DNA from: an uncultured Clostridium sp.
Lineage (GTDB): Bacteria > Bacillota > Clostridia > TANB77 > CAG-508
Reading direction: 5' to 3'
Assembly (NCBI GenBank): GCA_947575605.1
Contig: CANPNZ010000010.1
Location: 1 to 56,894 of the forward strand
Length of the DNA: 56,894 nt
Below are positions 45,129 through 54,318 of the stretch, piece after piece; the first letter of the stretch is position 1, and each line of letters starts with the position of its first letter. The notes under the pieces are model-generated. The model ran no database searches, was not told where the DNA came from, and worked only from the letters and a program-made list of their open reading frames with translations. The position numbers were made by a program, and so were the translations under genes.

Positions 45129-46446
45129 CTATCGTATTCTATTTTTATCTTTATTTTTAGTAAGTTCTTTTTCATTCTTATCTTGATTTTTTTTGACTCG
45201 TTTTTTTATCAAATTATATTCTATTTCGCCTTTTTCAGAATTATTGATAATTCTTTTACAAGTTTGTATTTCTTTATTGATTTTATTAATATTATCAGTA
45301 ATTATAGCTATTTTATCTTTAATAATATTTTTTTGATTTTCATTTGTTGTTTTATTAAAATCTCGCCATAATTTCTCTCTTTCATCCTTCAATGGTGCAA
45401 CTCTTTCTAAAAAATGTGTTTTTAGTTTTTGAGCATCATCTAAGGAATGTAAGTCAAAGCTAATAATCATTTTTATTTCATCATTTGTTTTATGAAATTT
45501 ATCTAATTCTTTATAATATTCCTTTGTTCTTTCTTCACAATGGATTTTTGGTGGTAGTTTCCCAAGCAAATATAAATAATGAACATATAATCTATAAAAT
45601 GATGATGTTTTTAACTTTTCTTGATTGATTTTTATACCATCATAAATTCTTACTTTATATACTTTTTCATTATCATTCCTTTTTAAATATTTATTATATA
45701 AAGTTTCTTGATATATTCTAGTTTTTATATTATCAAAGGTGTAATCTTCTCCAAAGGCTCTTACAAGTCTTATATTCCTATTATAGTATGGAGTAGAAAC
45801 AGATATAACATTACTAGCCTTTTTGATATAATAGCCTTTCAGAGCTAATATATCAATAAATTCTTGATATTTTTTAGCTATCTTAATTGCTTCATCAATA
45901 TCAACTTTTATAAGTTCCATTTTTCCAGAATTACGATTATAATTTGCAATTCTACTCTTTGATATTTCACTTACTGTAGTAGCTTTTGTGCTTTTAATTA
46001 TAGATAGTCCATATTTTCTGCAAATATCATCATTTATTTCTTTAAGTAATGCAATTTCTACATTTGAGTTATGATATTTACTACCATCTACAAAAGAAAC
46101 AGAGTTCAAAACTATATGATTATGAACATTATCTTTATTGGTATGTGTACAAACTATAACTTGATATTTATCTCCCCATAATGCCTCAGCAAGTTCTATT
46201 CCAATTTTATTACATTTTTCTGGAGAAATCTCATTACCATTAAATGATTGTATTATATGATAGCCGAAGTCGTCCATCTTCTTTGTGAAATGATTTTTTA
46301 GTTAGCATCATTTGAGAATATGCCGTTTGTGGTAGACAATTTATTGCAGATACTAAAATACCATTTTCTGTTTTTTCTCCATTCATTGCATAGTTTATTA
46401 CTGTATCTAAATTTTTCTTGATAACTTTATATTTTGTAATTGCCAC
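45129..46446 (-). CDS. MobA-type relaxase, needs +1 frameshift at CGG
   Basis: About 438 residues when joined. The first piece starts MAITKYKVIKKNLDTVINYA and contains the relaxase N-terminal strand plus a likely catalytic Tyr. It reads HKEDGRL to an in-frame CGG (C at 46266) and would stop 8 codons later. Skipping the C gives GRLGYHIIQSFNGNEISPEK, the conserved start of the relaxase/MobA-VirD2 core, followed by the metal-binding histidines THTNKDNVHNHIVLNS. The helical, charged C-terminus is normal. It nicks oriT and pilots the element's single strand during mobilization. It sits after mobC in the same direction. Confidence 0.88.
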
Positions 46447-46460
46447 TTAAATACCTCCTT

Positions 46461-46784
46461 TTATTTTTGTCTTGAATATATCTTTCTTTCAAATTTTAAA
46501 ATAAAATCAGCTAAAGTATCTAAAATATATTTATAATCATCGTATGAAACACTGAATCTAGAATTTGCAACTCTAGCAATTTGATTTATATTATTTGCTA
46601 TACCATATAAATTTCGTTGAAAAGATTTTATTTCTTCAGTTGGTTGTGCTTTTATTCTATAACCTTTAATTAAACTTCTAATAAATTCAGCTTCACTTAA
46701 ACCTGCTTCTTTTGATTTTCTTTTTAATAAATCATCTTCTTTTGTATCTAACCATATTTGTTTTTTTATATTTCTTTTTCTCAT
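46461..46784 (-). CDS. MobC-like relaxosome accessory protein
   Basis: 107 residues. Ribbon-helix-helix-like N-terminus (KQIWLDTKEDDLLKRKSKEA, LSEAEFIRSLIKG) and the family ending region (IANNINQIARVANS). It binds oriT next to the relaxase. A GGAGAATT site precedes the ATG. Confidence 0.85.
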   Translation of the reverse strand: MRKRNIKKQIWLDTKEDDLLKRKSKEAGLSEAEFIRSLIKGYRIKAQPTEEIKSFQRNLYGIANNINQIARVANSRFSVSYDDYKYILDTLADFILKFERKIYSRQK

Positions 46785-46823
46785 AATTTTAATTCTCCTT
46801 TTTCTTTATTCATAAAAATTTGA

Positions 46824-46958
46824 CAGTCTATTTTTATAAAAGACTGCCAGAAAAATATTTATATTTTTTAAAGGGTTTGGGAAAGAATTTCACATCAATC
46901 AGTTTTGATACAAAACTGACAAGATGTATTTATATGGGAGTATAAATGCGATGCTTGC
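46824..46958. other. Candidate oriT of element A
   Basis: It lies upstream of mobC-mobA and has no ORF. It contains a hairpin (CAGTCT 46824-46829 / AGACTG 46841-46846), a GGGTTTGGGA tract (46873-46881), a second hairpin (CAGTTTTG-CAAAACTG, about 46911-46928) and TAAATGCGATGCTTGC ending at 46958, reminiscent of relaxase nic regions. Similar wording recurs in element B at 50602-50658. Confidence 0.5.
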
Positions 46959-47114
46959 TTTCAAAATAGTATAAAGTTCTAAAGTATCTAAAATGTATTA
47001 GAAATAGATACTTTTTTTCTATTAAGTTATAAATTTTTAGTAATTTTTTATCTAACTTTTTAGAATTTTTTCATCAAAAAAGAGAAGAAACTTTTAAATT
47101 TCTTCTCAAAATTT

Positions 47115-47507
47115 TTAAACATATATTAATTCTTTTAATACGATTTCCTCAGCTTGATTTTTAAAATTATTCATCATTCCTACCCAATAAAGTTGGTCAG
47201 TATTTTTCATTTCTTCTGTTAAATTACTTTGCTCTTTTAATGATTTTATAATTTCTTCTACTCTTTTTTTAGCAGTTTCTTGTATTTCTTCTAAATGTTC
47301 ATTTAATTTATTATCCATAAATAAAATTGTATATTCTGATTTTTTGTGCTTTTTTAAATATTCTAATCTTAATCGCCCATATCTATTTAAGTTAATTTTT
47401 CTTTGAGCTTCTATTACTAAATTGGGTATATAATAGTCACCTTTTCTTATATATTCAATTCCTGTTTTCTCATCAATAAATTTTTCTTTTAATTCTTTAT
47501 CTTCCAT
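47115..47507 (-). CDS. TnpV-like transposon-encoded protein, element A
   Basis: 130 residues. Family wording: YYIPNL, YGRLRLEYLKKHKKSEYTIL, LYWVGMMNNFKNQAEEIVLKELIY. TnpV proteins ride on Tn4451/Tn916-type elements; function uncertain. A paralogue sits in element B at the same place relative to repA. Confidence 0.82.
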   Translation of the reverse strand: MEDKELKEKFIDEKTGIEYIRKGDYYIPNLVIEAQRKINLNRYGRLRLEYLKKHKKSEYTILFMDNKLNEHLEEIQETAKKRVEEIIKSLKEQSNLTEEMKNTDQLYWVGMMNNFKNQAEEIVLKELIYV

Positions 47508-47536
47508 AATTTTTAATCTCCTTTTTCTTTAATTTT

Positions 47537-48091
47537 TTAAACATTACAATATAATTTATCTAGTTCTCCATCTTCATAAGTTCTTTGCTCATAATTACAA
47601 AATGAATTTCTTTTGTTGGGTATATTACTATAATTATTTTTACTATATTTATTCTTATTACATCGTAAATTCTCCGACTCTTGACTTGTAGTTTTTCCGT
47701 TTCTTGAATCGTAATTTTTACGACTCGTAATATTAGCAGTTGATATATGATTTATCTTTCCAACATAGATAATATTATTCTTTTTAAATCCCTGTTTCTT
47801 TTCATATATCAATTTAACATCTGTTAATTGTCTAAATGCTTTTGTAACTGTCTTGTCTGATAAATTTAGTTTTTCTTGTGCTTCTTTTCTTGAAAATATT
47901 AAGAATATATTTCCTTCTTCATCTATCCATTCATTTTTCATTGAAACCGATAATCTATCAAGTAATAATGAATATAGTAATTTACTATCTGAGTTTAAGT
48001 TTTTATAATAAGGATTTACAAATAGTTCTTTTGGAATTTGATAGAAAACATTTTCAAGATATTCATTTATTTTATAGGGTATAAAATCCAT
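47537..48091 (-). CDS. RepA N-domain replication initiator, element A
   Basis: 184 residues. RepA_N features: FYQIPKELFVNPYYKNL, DSKLLYSLLLDRLSVSMKN, EEGNIFLIFSRKEAQEKLNL and TVTKAFRQLTDVKLI, the winged-helix DNA-binding part; the usual C-terminal extension is short. It implies an extrachromosomal replication step after excision. Direct repeats upstream (48158-48210) are candidate iterons. ATG behind AAAGGAGAAC. Confidence 0.85.
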   Translation of the reverse strand: MDFIPYKINEYLENVFYQIPKELFVNPYYKNLNSDSKLLYSLLLDRLSVSMKNEWIDEEGNIFLIFSRKEAQEKLNLSDKTVTKAFRQLTDVKLIYEKKQGFKKNNIIYVGKINHISTANITSRKNYDSRNGKTTSQESENLRCNKNKYSKNNYSNIPNKRNSFCNYEQRTYEDGELDKLYCNV

Positions 48092-48157
48092 AGCAATAGT
48101 TCTCCTTTCAGTTTTTTAGAACAACACTGAAAGTACCTAAATATCAATAAATTTTGC

Positions 48158-48210
48158 TTTGCGGAAATTTGCGGAACAATCTTTTTATGAGTTTTAAAAA
48201 TTGCGGAACA
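48158..48210. repeat. Iteron-like direct repeats upstream of repA (element A)
   Basis: Copies of TTGCGGAA(C/A): 48159-48167, 48169-48177 and 48201-48209, with a weaker AACGGAAT at about 48227. They lie 70-120 bp upstream of the repA start, as expected for an origin. Confidence 0.5.
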
Positions 48211-48265
48211 TTTTTCTGAACAAAATAACGGAATTTTTGAGAATTTTTCAGAATGTAAAAAAATT

Positions 48266-48298
48266 GTGCTATTCTCTAACTTCCTTAGAAAATAGCAC
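48266..48298. terminator. Hairpin near the right end of element A
   Basis: GTGCTATT / AATAGCAC, 8-bp stem, 17-nt loop, A tract before and TTTTAAAA after. Confidence 0.5.
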
Positions 48299-48358
48299 TT
48301 TTAAAATCTTTTGACTGTTTTCAAATTCTATGGAATTTCCTTGAAAAACGGTCTTTTT

Positions 48359-48369
48359 TGGTCGAGGTG
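48359..48369. repeat. att repeat at the junction of elements A and B
   Basis: TGGTCGAGGTG, identical to the copy at 34643-34653. Confidence 0.75.
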
Positions 48370-48491
48370 GCTACCATCTTATAGCACACATTTATTGCAA
48401 TTACTGCATTTATAGGTCTTAATAAAATTCTTGAAATTTGACCTTGAAATTTTTATTATCTTTTTATCTATTCAATTAAATTTAAGATTTG

Positions 48492-49823
48492 CTACATCTC
48501 ACTTATTCCATCTGTTACATAATTTATATATTTCTCTTTTTCTTTCCTTTGGTAAAAATTAAACACTTTACCATATTCATTAATGGTAGTTTGAATATCA
48601 TGATGTCCCATTAATGTTTGAAGTACAGGTAGAGAAATACCTGCTTCAATACATCTTGTTGCAAAGGTATGCCTTAACCTATGTGAACTAAATTCCTTCC
48701 AATAGCTTAAACCTATATCTTTTGCAACTCTTTTTAAATAACTATTTACACTACTTTCTAAAATAAGTGAGCCATTATCTTGACAGAATAATAAATTTTC
48801 TTTGTTATCTGTATTTTCTGTAGCTTTTTTAATAGCTTCGATAACATTATTCTTGAAAACACTATTTATCTGAACGAGTCTAGCACCATCTTTTGTTTGA
48901 GATAAAGAAGAATCATGGATATAAGGTTTATGATTTTCATCATGTGTTAATATTTTGCTAACATGTATTGTATTACTATTAATATCGACATCTGAAATAC
49001 TTAAAGCAATAGTTTCTCCTAATCTCATTCCAGTGTACAATTCGATTAAAACAAGATTTTTATATGGATGAGTATCATTTACTAAATATTCTTTAAATCT
49101 TCTTTCTTCATCAAATGTCATTGGATTTACTTGCTTTGTGGCAATTTTACTTTGAGTTTTCTCTATTTTATTAAAACCTCTAAAAAAGTTTTTCTTAATA
49201 TAATCATTTTCTTCAGCATATTCATAGATCCTGGTAAGCATGCCATAATCCTTTTTAATTATAGAATTTGATTTATTTCTTTCATTTTCCAAGAAATCTT
49301 GAATTTGCTCTCTTGTAACTTTTTCAATAGATATATTTGAAAACTCATAGTTTTTCAACCTTTTCAATGTACTCATGTTTGTTCTATATGCATTTGTACC
49401 AATTTTTCCTCTAGCTTTTTTTATTTCTTCCATTTGGCAACCTAAACTATAAATAGTAACAACCGACTTTTCTATAATATTTTTAGGTAGACCATGCTTT
49501 TTTACATCATCTTTAAATTGATAAAGCTTATATAATGCCTCATCTTCAGTTTTTCCAGTAAAAGTTTTTTTAATTTCCTTTCCTATTTGTGGACTTCTAC
49601 CTAAATTTAAAATTGCTTTACAGCATGAAGAAATATAATAAATGTCGCAGCATTCACTATTTGTACAATTTTTACATATAGAGCATTTAGTTAGCTTTTT
49701 TCTATTGCTACAAACCGACCTATCTTTACAATTTTTACAAGTTGGACAGATAGGTAAAGAATTTACTTTCTTTTTTGTTTTTATAGTATATGTTCCAACT
49801 GTAATACCTTTTGAGTGTTGCAT
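48492..49823 (-). CDS. Tyrosine recombinase (integrase) of element B
   Basis: 443 residues with the catalytic set LYTGMRLGETIALS (Arg), SHRLRHTFATRCIEAG (H-x-x-R), LMGHHDIQTTINEY (His, Tyr). The N-terminus is strongly cysteine-rich (CPTCKNC, CSICKNCTNSECC, SSCCKAIL), a zinc-binding arm domain also found, in reduced form, in the integrase of element A. It reads toward the att site at 48359. ATG follows GGAGGTA. Confidence 0.93.
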   Translation of the reverse strand: MQHSKGITVGTYTIKTKKKVNSLPICPTCKNCKDRSVCSNRKKLTKCSICKNCTNSECCDIYYISSCCKAILNLGRSPQIGKEIKKTFTGKTEDEALYKLYQFKDDVKKHGLPKNIIEKSVVTIYSLGCQMEEIKKARGKIGTNAYRTNMSTLKRLKNYEFSNISIEKVTREQIQDFLENERNKSNSIIKKDYGMLTRIYEYAEENDYIKKNFFRGFNKIEKTQSKIATKQVNPMTFDEERRFKEYLVNDTHPYKNLVLIELYTGMRLGETIALSISDVDINSNTIHVSKILTHDENHKPYIHDSSLSQTKDGARLVQINSVFKNNVIEAIKKATENTDNKENLLFCQDNGSLILESSVNSYLKRVAKDIGLSYWKEFSSHRLRHTFATRCIEAGISLPVLQTLMGHHDIQTTINEYGKVFNFYQRKEKEKYINYVTDGISEM

Positions 49824-49945
49824 TTAGTACCTCCTTATTTAGGAAAGAACTACCCTGCATTACTCTTGTACCATAAATTAAATGGTATATCGTGTATGAT
49901 TCAGGGTGTTCTTGTAAATAGTTATTTTAATATGTAATATTCTAT

Positions 49946-50155
49946 TTAGAATAAATCTTCATCTTTTTGAGCCAGTATATGTTTTTCGCTTAAAAATCGT
50001 TCTAAACAATCTGCTTTTACCCAAAATGCTCTACCTATTCTAATGCTTGGAAAATCAGCTGAATTAAATAATTCTAAACATTTAGAATTGCCTAAATGAA
50101 GTAATTTCCTAACATCTTCTGGAGAATACATAACTATATTATCAAGCTTTTCCAA
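49946..50155 (-). CDS. Excisionase-like helix-turn-helix protein of element B
   Basis: About 69 residues (MYSPEDVRKLLHLGNSKCLELF, FPSIRIGRAFWVKADCLERF), clearly parallel to the xis of element A. A TTG at 50155, seven nt from AAGGGGG, fits better than the GTG at 50161, which abuts the ribosome site. Confidence 0.82.
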   Translation of the reverse strand: MEKLDNIVMYSPEDVRKLLHLGNSKCLELFNSADFPSIRIGRAFWVKADCLERFLSEKHILAQKDEDLF

Positions 50156-50189
50156 AATCACACCCCCTTAACTTAAGTCCATAAGTATT

Positions 50190-50259
50190 TTGTATAATGT
50201 TAAGTTAAATGTAATTTTGTTCACCCCTCGAGTCTGAATTTAACATAACATTTATACAA
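50190..50259. promoter_or_regulatory. Inverted repeat upstream of xis in element B
   Basis: TTGTATAATGTTAAGTTAAAT (50190-50210) and ATTTAACATAACATTTATACAA (50238-50259) pair with one mismatch and one bulge around a 27-bp centre. On the minus strand TTGACA (50264-50259) lies at the outer edge, so the palindrome covers the probable xis-int promoter. Confidence 0.55.
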
Positions 50260-50601
50260 TGTCAATGGTCTTTTTCGAAATTAAAATTTTTTGTAAGCTT
50301 TTAAAATTTAGTTTTATAGTTTTAAATTTCCTGAAATTTTATTTCTATAAAGAACAGCACAAAAAAATAAAAAAAGGATACATTTAATTGAAAAAATTTT
50401 ATTTTAAGAAATTTTATAAGAAATTAAATTGCTACTTTTACAGCCTAATAATGAATTATTTTAGAATTAAATATTTAACAATAAAATTACTTTAATAGTA
50501 AACTATAGTTATACTGATATTCTAATATTAAATTTAAAGGTACATTAATTTATACCTTAAAAAGTACCTAAAAAATATGAAAAATCGGATTTCATGTCTT
50601 A

Positions 50602-50658
50602 GCAAGCAATGAATTTGTTCACACGAAATTCTATCTATGGGATAAAATCCCAAAACCC
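50602..50658 (-). other. oriT-like block in element B
   Basis: On the minus strand: GGGTTTTGGGATTTTATCCCA (with a TGGGAT/ATCCCA hairpin at 50638-50652), then AGAATTTCGTGTG, then ATTGCTTGC ending at 50602. Element A has the same ordered pieces (GGGTTTGGGA, GAATTTCAC, GATGCTTGC) upstream of mobC. Confidence 0.4.
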
Positions 50659-50680
50659 TGATTTAAAATTTCACTTAAAA

Positions 50681-50735
50681 TAGTTCTATTTTGTATACCA
50701 AATTAGTTGACAAAATAGAACTATTATTATAAGAT
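50681..50735 (+). promoter_or_regulatory. Promoter with embedded palindrome, restriction operon of element B
   Basis: Perfect 13-bp inverted repeats TAGTTCTATTTTG (50681-50693) and CAAAATAGAACTA (50711-50723) flank and overlap a TTGACA (50707-50712), with a 17-bp spacer to TAAGAT (50730-50735). The arrangement suits repression by the winged-helix protein encoded first in the operon. Confidence 0.6.
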
Positions 50736-50772
50736 AAATACGATTAAAGTGTTTTTAATATTGGGGGAGCAA

Positions 50773-51066
50773 ATGAAAACAAATTTAGAAATTTTTACGA
50801 ATGATAAATATAAATTATTAAAATGGATTGCAGATAATGAAATTCAATACAGAAAGGCAAAGTATTTATCATCAAGTCAGCAAGAAATTGCTGAAACACT
50901 ACATTATTCTAAAAGTAAAACTAATAAATATATGAATGAGTTAATAGAGTCGAAATTTTTAAAGAAATATAAAGAAAGAGGTAAATATGCTTTAACACAA
51001 CAAGGATATGATGCGATTGAAGTAATAGAAAAGATTGGAATAAAAGGAGAATATAAAAATGTCTAG
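50773..51066 (+). CDS. Winged-helix regulator of the restriction operon
   Basis: 97 residues; a MarR/IclR-like winged helix (SSSQQEIAETLHYSKSKTNKY, FLKKYKERGKYALTQQGYDA). ATG 50773 follows GGGGGAG; the upstream in-frame start lacks a site. It overlaps the methylase gene by 8 bp. Likely a timing controller that delays restriction until the host DNA is methylated. Confidence 0.78.
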   Translation: MKTNLEIFTNDKYKLLKWIADNEIQYRKAKYLSSSQQEIAETLHYSKSKTNKYMNELIESKFLKKYKERGKYALTQQGYDAIEVIEKIGIKGEYKNV

Positions 51067-53129
51067 AAAAAAATATGATATATCAGAAGAAATACTTCAG
51101 AGAGGAATATTAGATAATCCAGATAGAATAGGAAAATACATATACTATAATATAGGCAATACAACAATAGGTAGTCTAAGAAATTGTGGATTAATAATAG
51201 ATAGAGACTATATGGATGAAGATAGAAAACCAGATGGATTAATTGTAGATAGTACTAAAAGAGTAATCGCTGTCATTGAAAACAAGAGTTTATCTAAATA
51301 TAATACAGAAGCATTAAAAAAATCTGCTACAAATCAAGCTATTGAAGTTGCTGTGGATTTAGGTGCAAAATTTGTGATAAGTACAGATAGCATTAATAGT
51401 AATTGGTATAATGCAATAACCAATGAACCTATTATAAATAGTGATGGAGAATTGTTAAAAGAACCTTTTGGAATTACAACATGTAATACTGCAAAAATGG
51501 AACGATTAATAGAAACTTTAGATTTATTAATTTCTAAGGAATGTAATGAAATAAAGTATGAGAAGGAAATTGATCCTACACCATTGGCTTTATCTATTTG
51601 GAATAAAATATATAAAGCAACTGCTGCTACACCAGAAAATTGCCTTTATACATTTGTTGAAATATTTATATTTAAATATTTAAGTGATTTAAATGTTTTG
51701 AAAAACATAAATAGTTTTAAATATGTACTAGCAATGTATAAAGATGCATCAGAAGATGATGTCTTAACATATTATGCAAAAAATGTAAGACCAGAAATAA
51801 AAAGATTATTTCCTCAAGATAGCGATGGAACCACCATTATAAATGGAAGTATATTTGTCAATGATAAAACTGGAAATAGTATTACAGGATATGGTAAAAC
51901 TTTTAGAAATATCCTTGAAATGTTTAAAGATGTTAAATTAAAAAATATTGATAAAGATTTTAAATCAAAAATTTTTGAGGTATTTTTTAAAAAAGATAGT
52001 CAAAAAGGAGGAATGGGGCAATATTTTACCCCATTAAAGGTTGTTCAGCAAATCGTTAATATGGCAGATATAAGACCTAATATGAGAATTTGCGATCCAG
52101 CCTGTGGTGTTCGGTAAGTTTATACTAGAGGCGGTTTCTAGAGATTTAGATCGTTTCTATAAAGTAGAAGATGGAAAATTAAAAAGATATGTAACAATTG
52201 AAGGATTTGATAAAGGATTTACAAAAGAAAATGAGAGAACAATTATATTGGCTAAGGCGAATATGATGATATACTTTTCTGATTTAATAAAAAATCATTC
52301 AGATGTATCTGCTCAATTTTCTGAATTATTTAATGATACTTTTCATCTTAGAACATCTGTATTGGGCACATTAGATTATATACCAGAAGAAGATAAAAAA
52401 TATGACTTAATTCTTTCTAATCCACCATATGTAGGGAGTACAGATGTATTTAAACGAGAAATTGAAAGCAATGGAGAGTTAAAAAAATATTATACAAAAA
52501 AAGGAACGGGATTAGAAGGTCTATTTGTTGAATGGATAATCCGTAGTCTTAATGGTAATGGACAAGCATTTATAATTGTTCCAGAAGGATTTATGTATAG
52601 ACTACAGGATAAAGATCTTCGAGAATTCATGGTGGAAGAATGTATAATAAATGGAATTATATCTTTACCATTAAACACCTTTTTTTCTACAAATAAAAAA
52701 ACCTATATTTTATGTTTAACCAAAAGGGATAAGGAAAATAAAAAGAAACAATCTACACCAATATTTACATATTTATGTTCTTCTATCGGCGAATCATTAG
52801 ATATAAATCGTTTTGAAACACCTGATGAAAATGACTTAGCTGATGCAGCATATGAATATCATAGCTTTAGTGGAAATCCTAACTTATATGTGCAAAGAAT
52901 AAAAGAGGGGAAAATAATAAACCCTAGATTAAAGATATTAGACATTGATTGGTTTTTGAAAAATATAAAGAGTAATTGGGTTATTGATAATAATTGGTCT
53001 GATGATGAAAAAATAAAATTAGGTATTAAAGAAGAAGAAAAAACCATGAATGCATCTGATTTGTCAGATTTTATTGATATTGTAATAGAAGATCTAAATT
53101 CTTATAAAGAGGAGTTAAATAATGTATAA
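51059..53129 (+). CDS. Fused restriction endonuclease/N6-adenine methyltransferase (BcgI-like), needs +1 frameshift at CGG
   Basis: About 689 residues when joined. An N-terminal nuclease-like domain shows DEDRKPDGLIVD...VIAVIENKS (P-D-x14-E-x-K pattern) near residues 55-80. A helical domain (SIWNKIYKATAATPEN) and the methylase domain follow: GGMGQYFTPLKVVQQIV, then motif I and motif IV NPPY (YDLILSNPPYVGS). The first frame reads CDPACGV to an in-frame CGG (C at 52112) followed at once by TAA. Skipping the C gives CDPACGVGKFILEA, the canonical motif I that binds S-adenosylmethionine. No separate HsdR exists, so cleavage, methylation and the S subunit next door resemble BcgI-type enzymes. Confidence 0.88.
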
Positions 53130-54276
53130 AAGTTTGAAATTATCAGAGTTATTTACATTTGAAAAAGGAAGTAATGAATTTAATAAAAAAACTATAAATG
53201 AGAATTCTGGAAATATTCCTGTTTATTCTGGTCAAACAGAAAATAATGGAATAATTGGTTATTCAAATAAATCAACATACTCAGGAAGATATATCAGAAT
53301 AATAACTGTTGGAGAAGCTGGAAAATGTAATATAATAGAAGGAGAATTTTCATTAGCACAAAATAATGGAATACTTAAACCTATAGATGATAAAAATATG
53401 GAAAATATATCTTTAGAATATATAATGTATCTATTAAACAAAAAATTACCGCCTTTGTCAAGAGGAGAAGGAAAACAAAAAAGTTTACTTAAGCAACATA
53501 TTTTGGATGTATATATAGATATTCCTATGTTAAAAAATAATCAATTTGATTTTAAAACTCAAAAAAAAATCGCAATAAAATTCCAAAAAATTGATGAAAA
53601 ATTTTGGAAATTAATTACTGATAAAATATCCTTGCAAAATATAACGATTGACTTAGAGAAATATGATAATTGTGTATTTAAAAAAGTGTCAGATATATTT
53701 GATTTATCTGTTCCAACAAATAATTCGAAATTTACAAAAAGTTTTATAAAAAAATTTCCTGGAGATATACCTGTATATGGTGCAACTAAATTACCTAATG
53801 AAGTAGGTTATGGATATGTAAAAGACAATATTGAAATGATTGAAATGAAAAATGGAAAACAAATTGTCACTAAAATTAAATACTTTGAGAATTGCTTGAC
53901 ATATAACATTGATGGAACTGCTGGATATATTTTTTATAGAAAAGGAAGATTTAGCTTATCGGAAAAGGTTCGACCATTAGTTATTAAAGAAGAATTTAAT
54001 GGAATTTTAAATCCTGAATATTTAAAATATATAATGCAACCAATATTTAGAAAAAATATAAGAGGCAGAAAAGGCCCAAATGGTGAAAATGAATTTACTA
54101 AAATAGGAAAAACTATTATAGAAGATTTATTAATACCAATTCCTGTAGATAATAATCAAAAGTATTCCTATGAGAAACAGACAGAAATTGCAAATCAATA
54201 TAAGAAATTGGAAAGGATAAGAGATATTATTATTTCTAAAATTGATGATGTTATAAATGTACAATTTGACTTATAA
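53122..54276 (+). CDS. Specificity subunit (HsdS/BcgI-B-like)
   Basis: 384 residues with two target-recognition domains, each with the usual phrases: LSELFTFEKGSNEFNKK ... IPVYSGQTENNGIIGYSN in the first and VSDIFDLSVPTNNSKF ... IPVYGATKLPNEVGYGYV in the second, separated by helical spacers (KIAIKFQKIDEKFWKL, EIANQYKKLERIRDII). It overlaps the methylase gene by 8 bp. Directs the fused enzyme to a bipartite DNA site. Confidence 0.92.
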   Translation: MYKSLKLSELFTFEKGSNEFNKKTINENSGNIPVYSGQTENNGIIGYSNKSTYSGRYIRIITVGEAGKCNIIEGEFSLAQNNGILKPIDDKNMENISLEYIMYLLNKKLPPLSRGEGKQKSLLKQHILDVYIDIPMLKNNQFDFKTQKKIAIKFQKIDEKFWKLITDKISLQNITIDLEKYDNCVFKKVSDIFDLSVPTNNSKFTKSFIKKFPGDIPVYGATKLPNEVGYGYVKDNIEMIEMKNGKQIVTKIKYFENCLTYNIDGTAGYIFYRKGRFSLSEKVRPLVIKEEFNGILNPEYLKYIMQPIFRKNIRGRKGPNGENEFTKIGKTIIEDLLIPIPVDNNQKYSYEKQTEIANQYKKLERIRDIIISKIDDVINVQFDL

Positions 54277-54280
54277 ATAA

Positions 54281-54313
54281 AAGGAATTATGATATATTTA
54301 TTCATAATTCCTT
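54281..54313. terminator. Bidirectional terminator after the restriction operon
   Basis: AAGGAATTATGA / TCATAATTCCTT, 12-bp stem with a 9-nt loop, A-rich and T-rich flanks, between convergent genes. Confidence 0.8.
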
Positions 54314-54318
54314 ATTTC

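Larger units (their letters stand above)
34643..48369. mobile_element. Element A: integrative mobilizable element, about 13.7 kb
   Basis: Bounded by TGGTCGAGGTG copies at 34643-34653 and 48359-48369, which match the 3' end of tRNA-Pro. Gene order: int, xis, DUF6076, AbiEi-AbiEii, exonuclease-BRCT, MBL operon with XRE-ImmA, SDR-PPOX, MobA-MobC, TnpV, RepA. It has its own integrase, relaxase and replication initiator but no conjugation pore, so it is a mobilizable rather than self-transmissible element. Defence-type cargo lies in the middle. Confidence 0.8.
50264..50772. other. 510-bp non-coding region between xis and the restriction operon of element B
   Basis: No gene. The left 300 bp are extremely AT-rich with no structure I trust. 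The right part holds the oriT-like block (50602-50658) and the promoter-operator of the restriction operon (50681-50735). Confidence 0.5.

Noticed and set aside
48158..48210. TTGCGGAA repeats as more CGG frameshift signals
   Set aside because: They are non-coding, upstream of repA.
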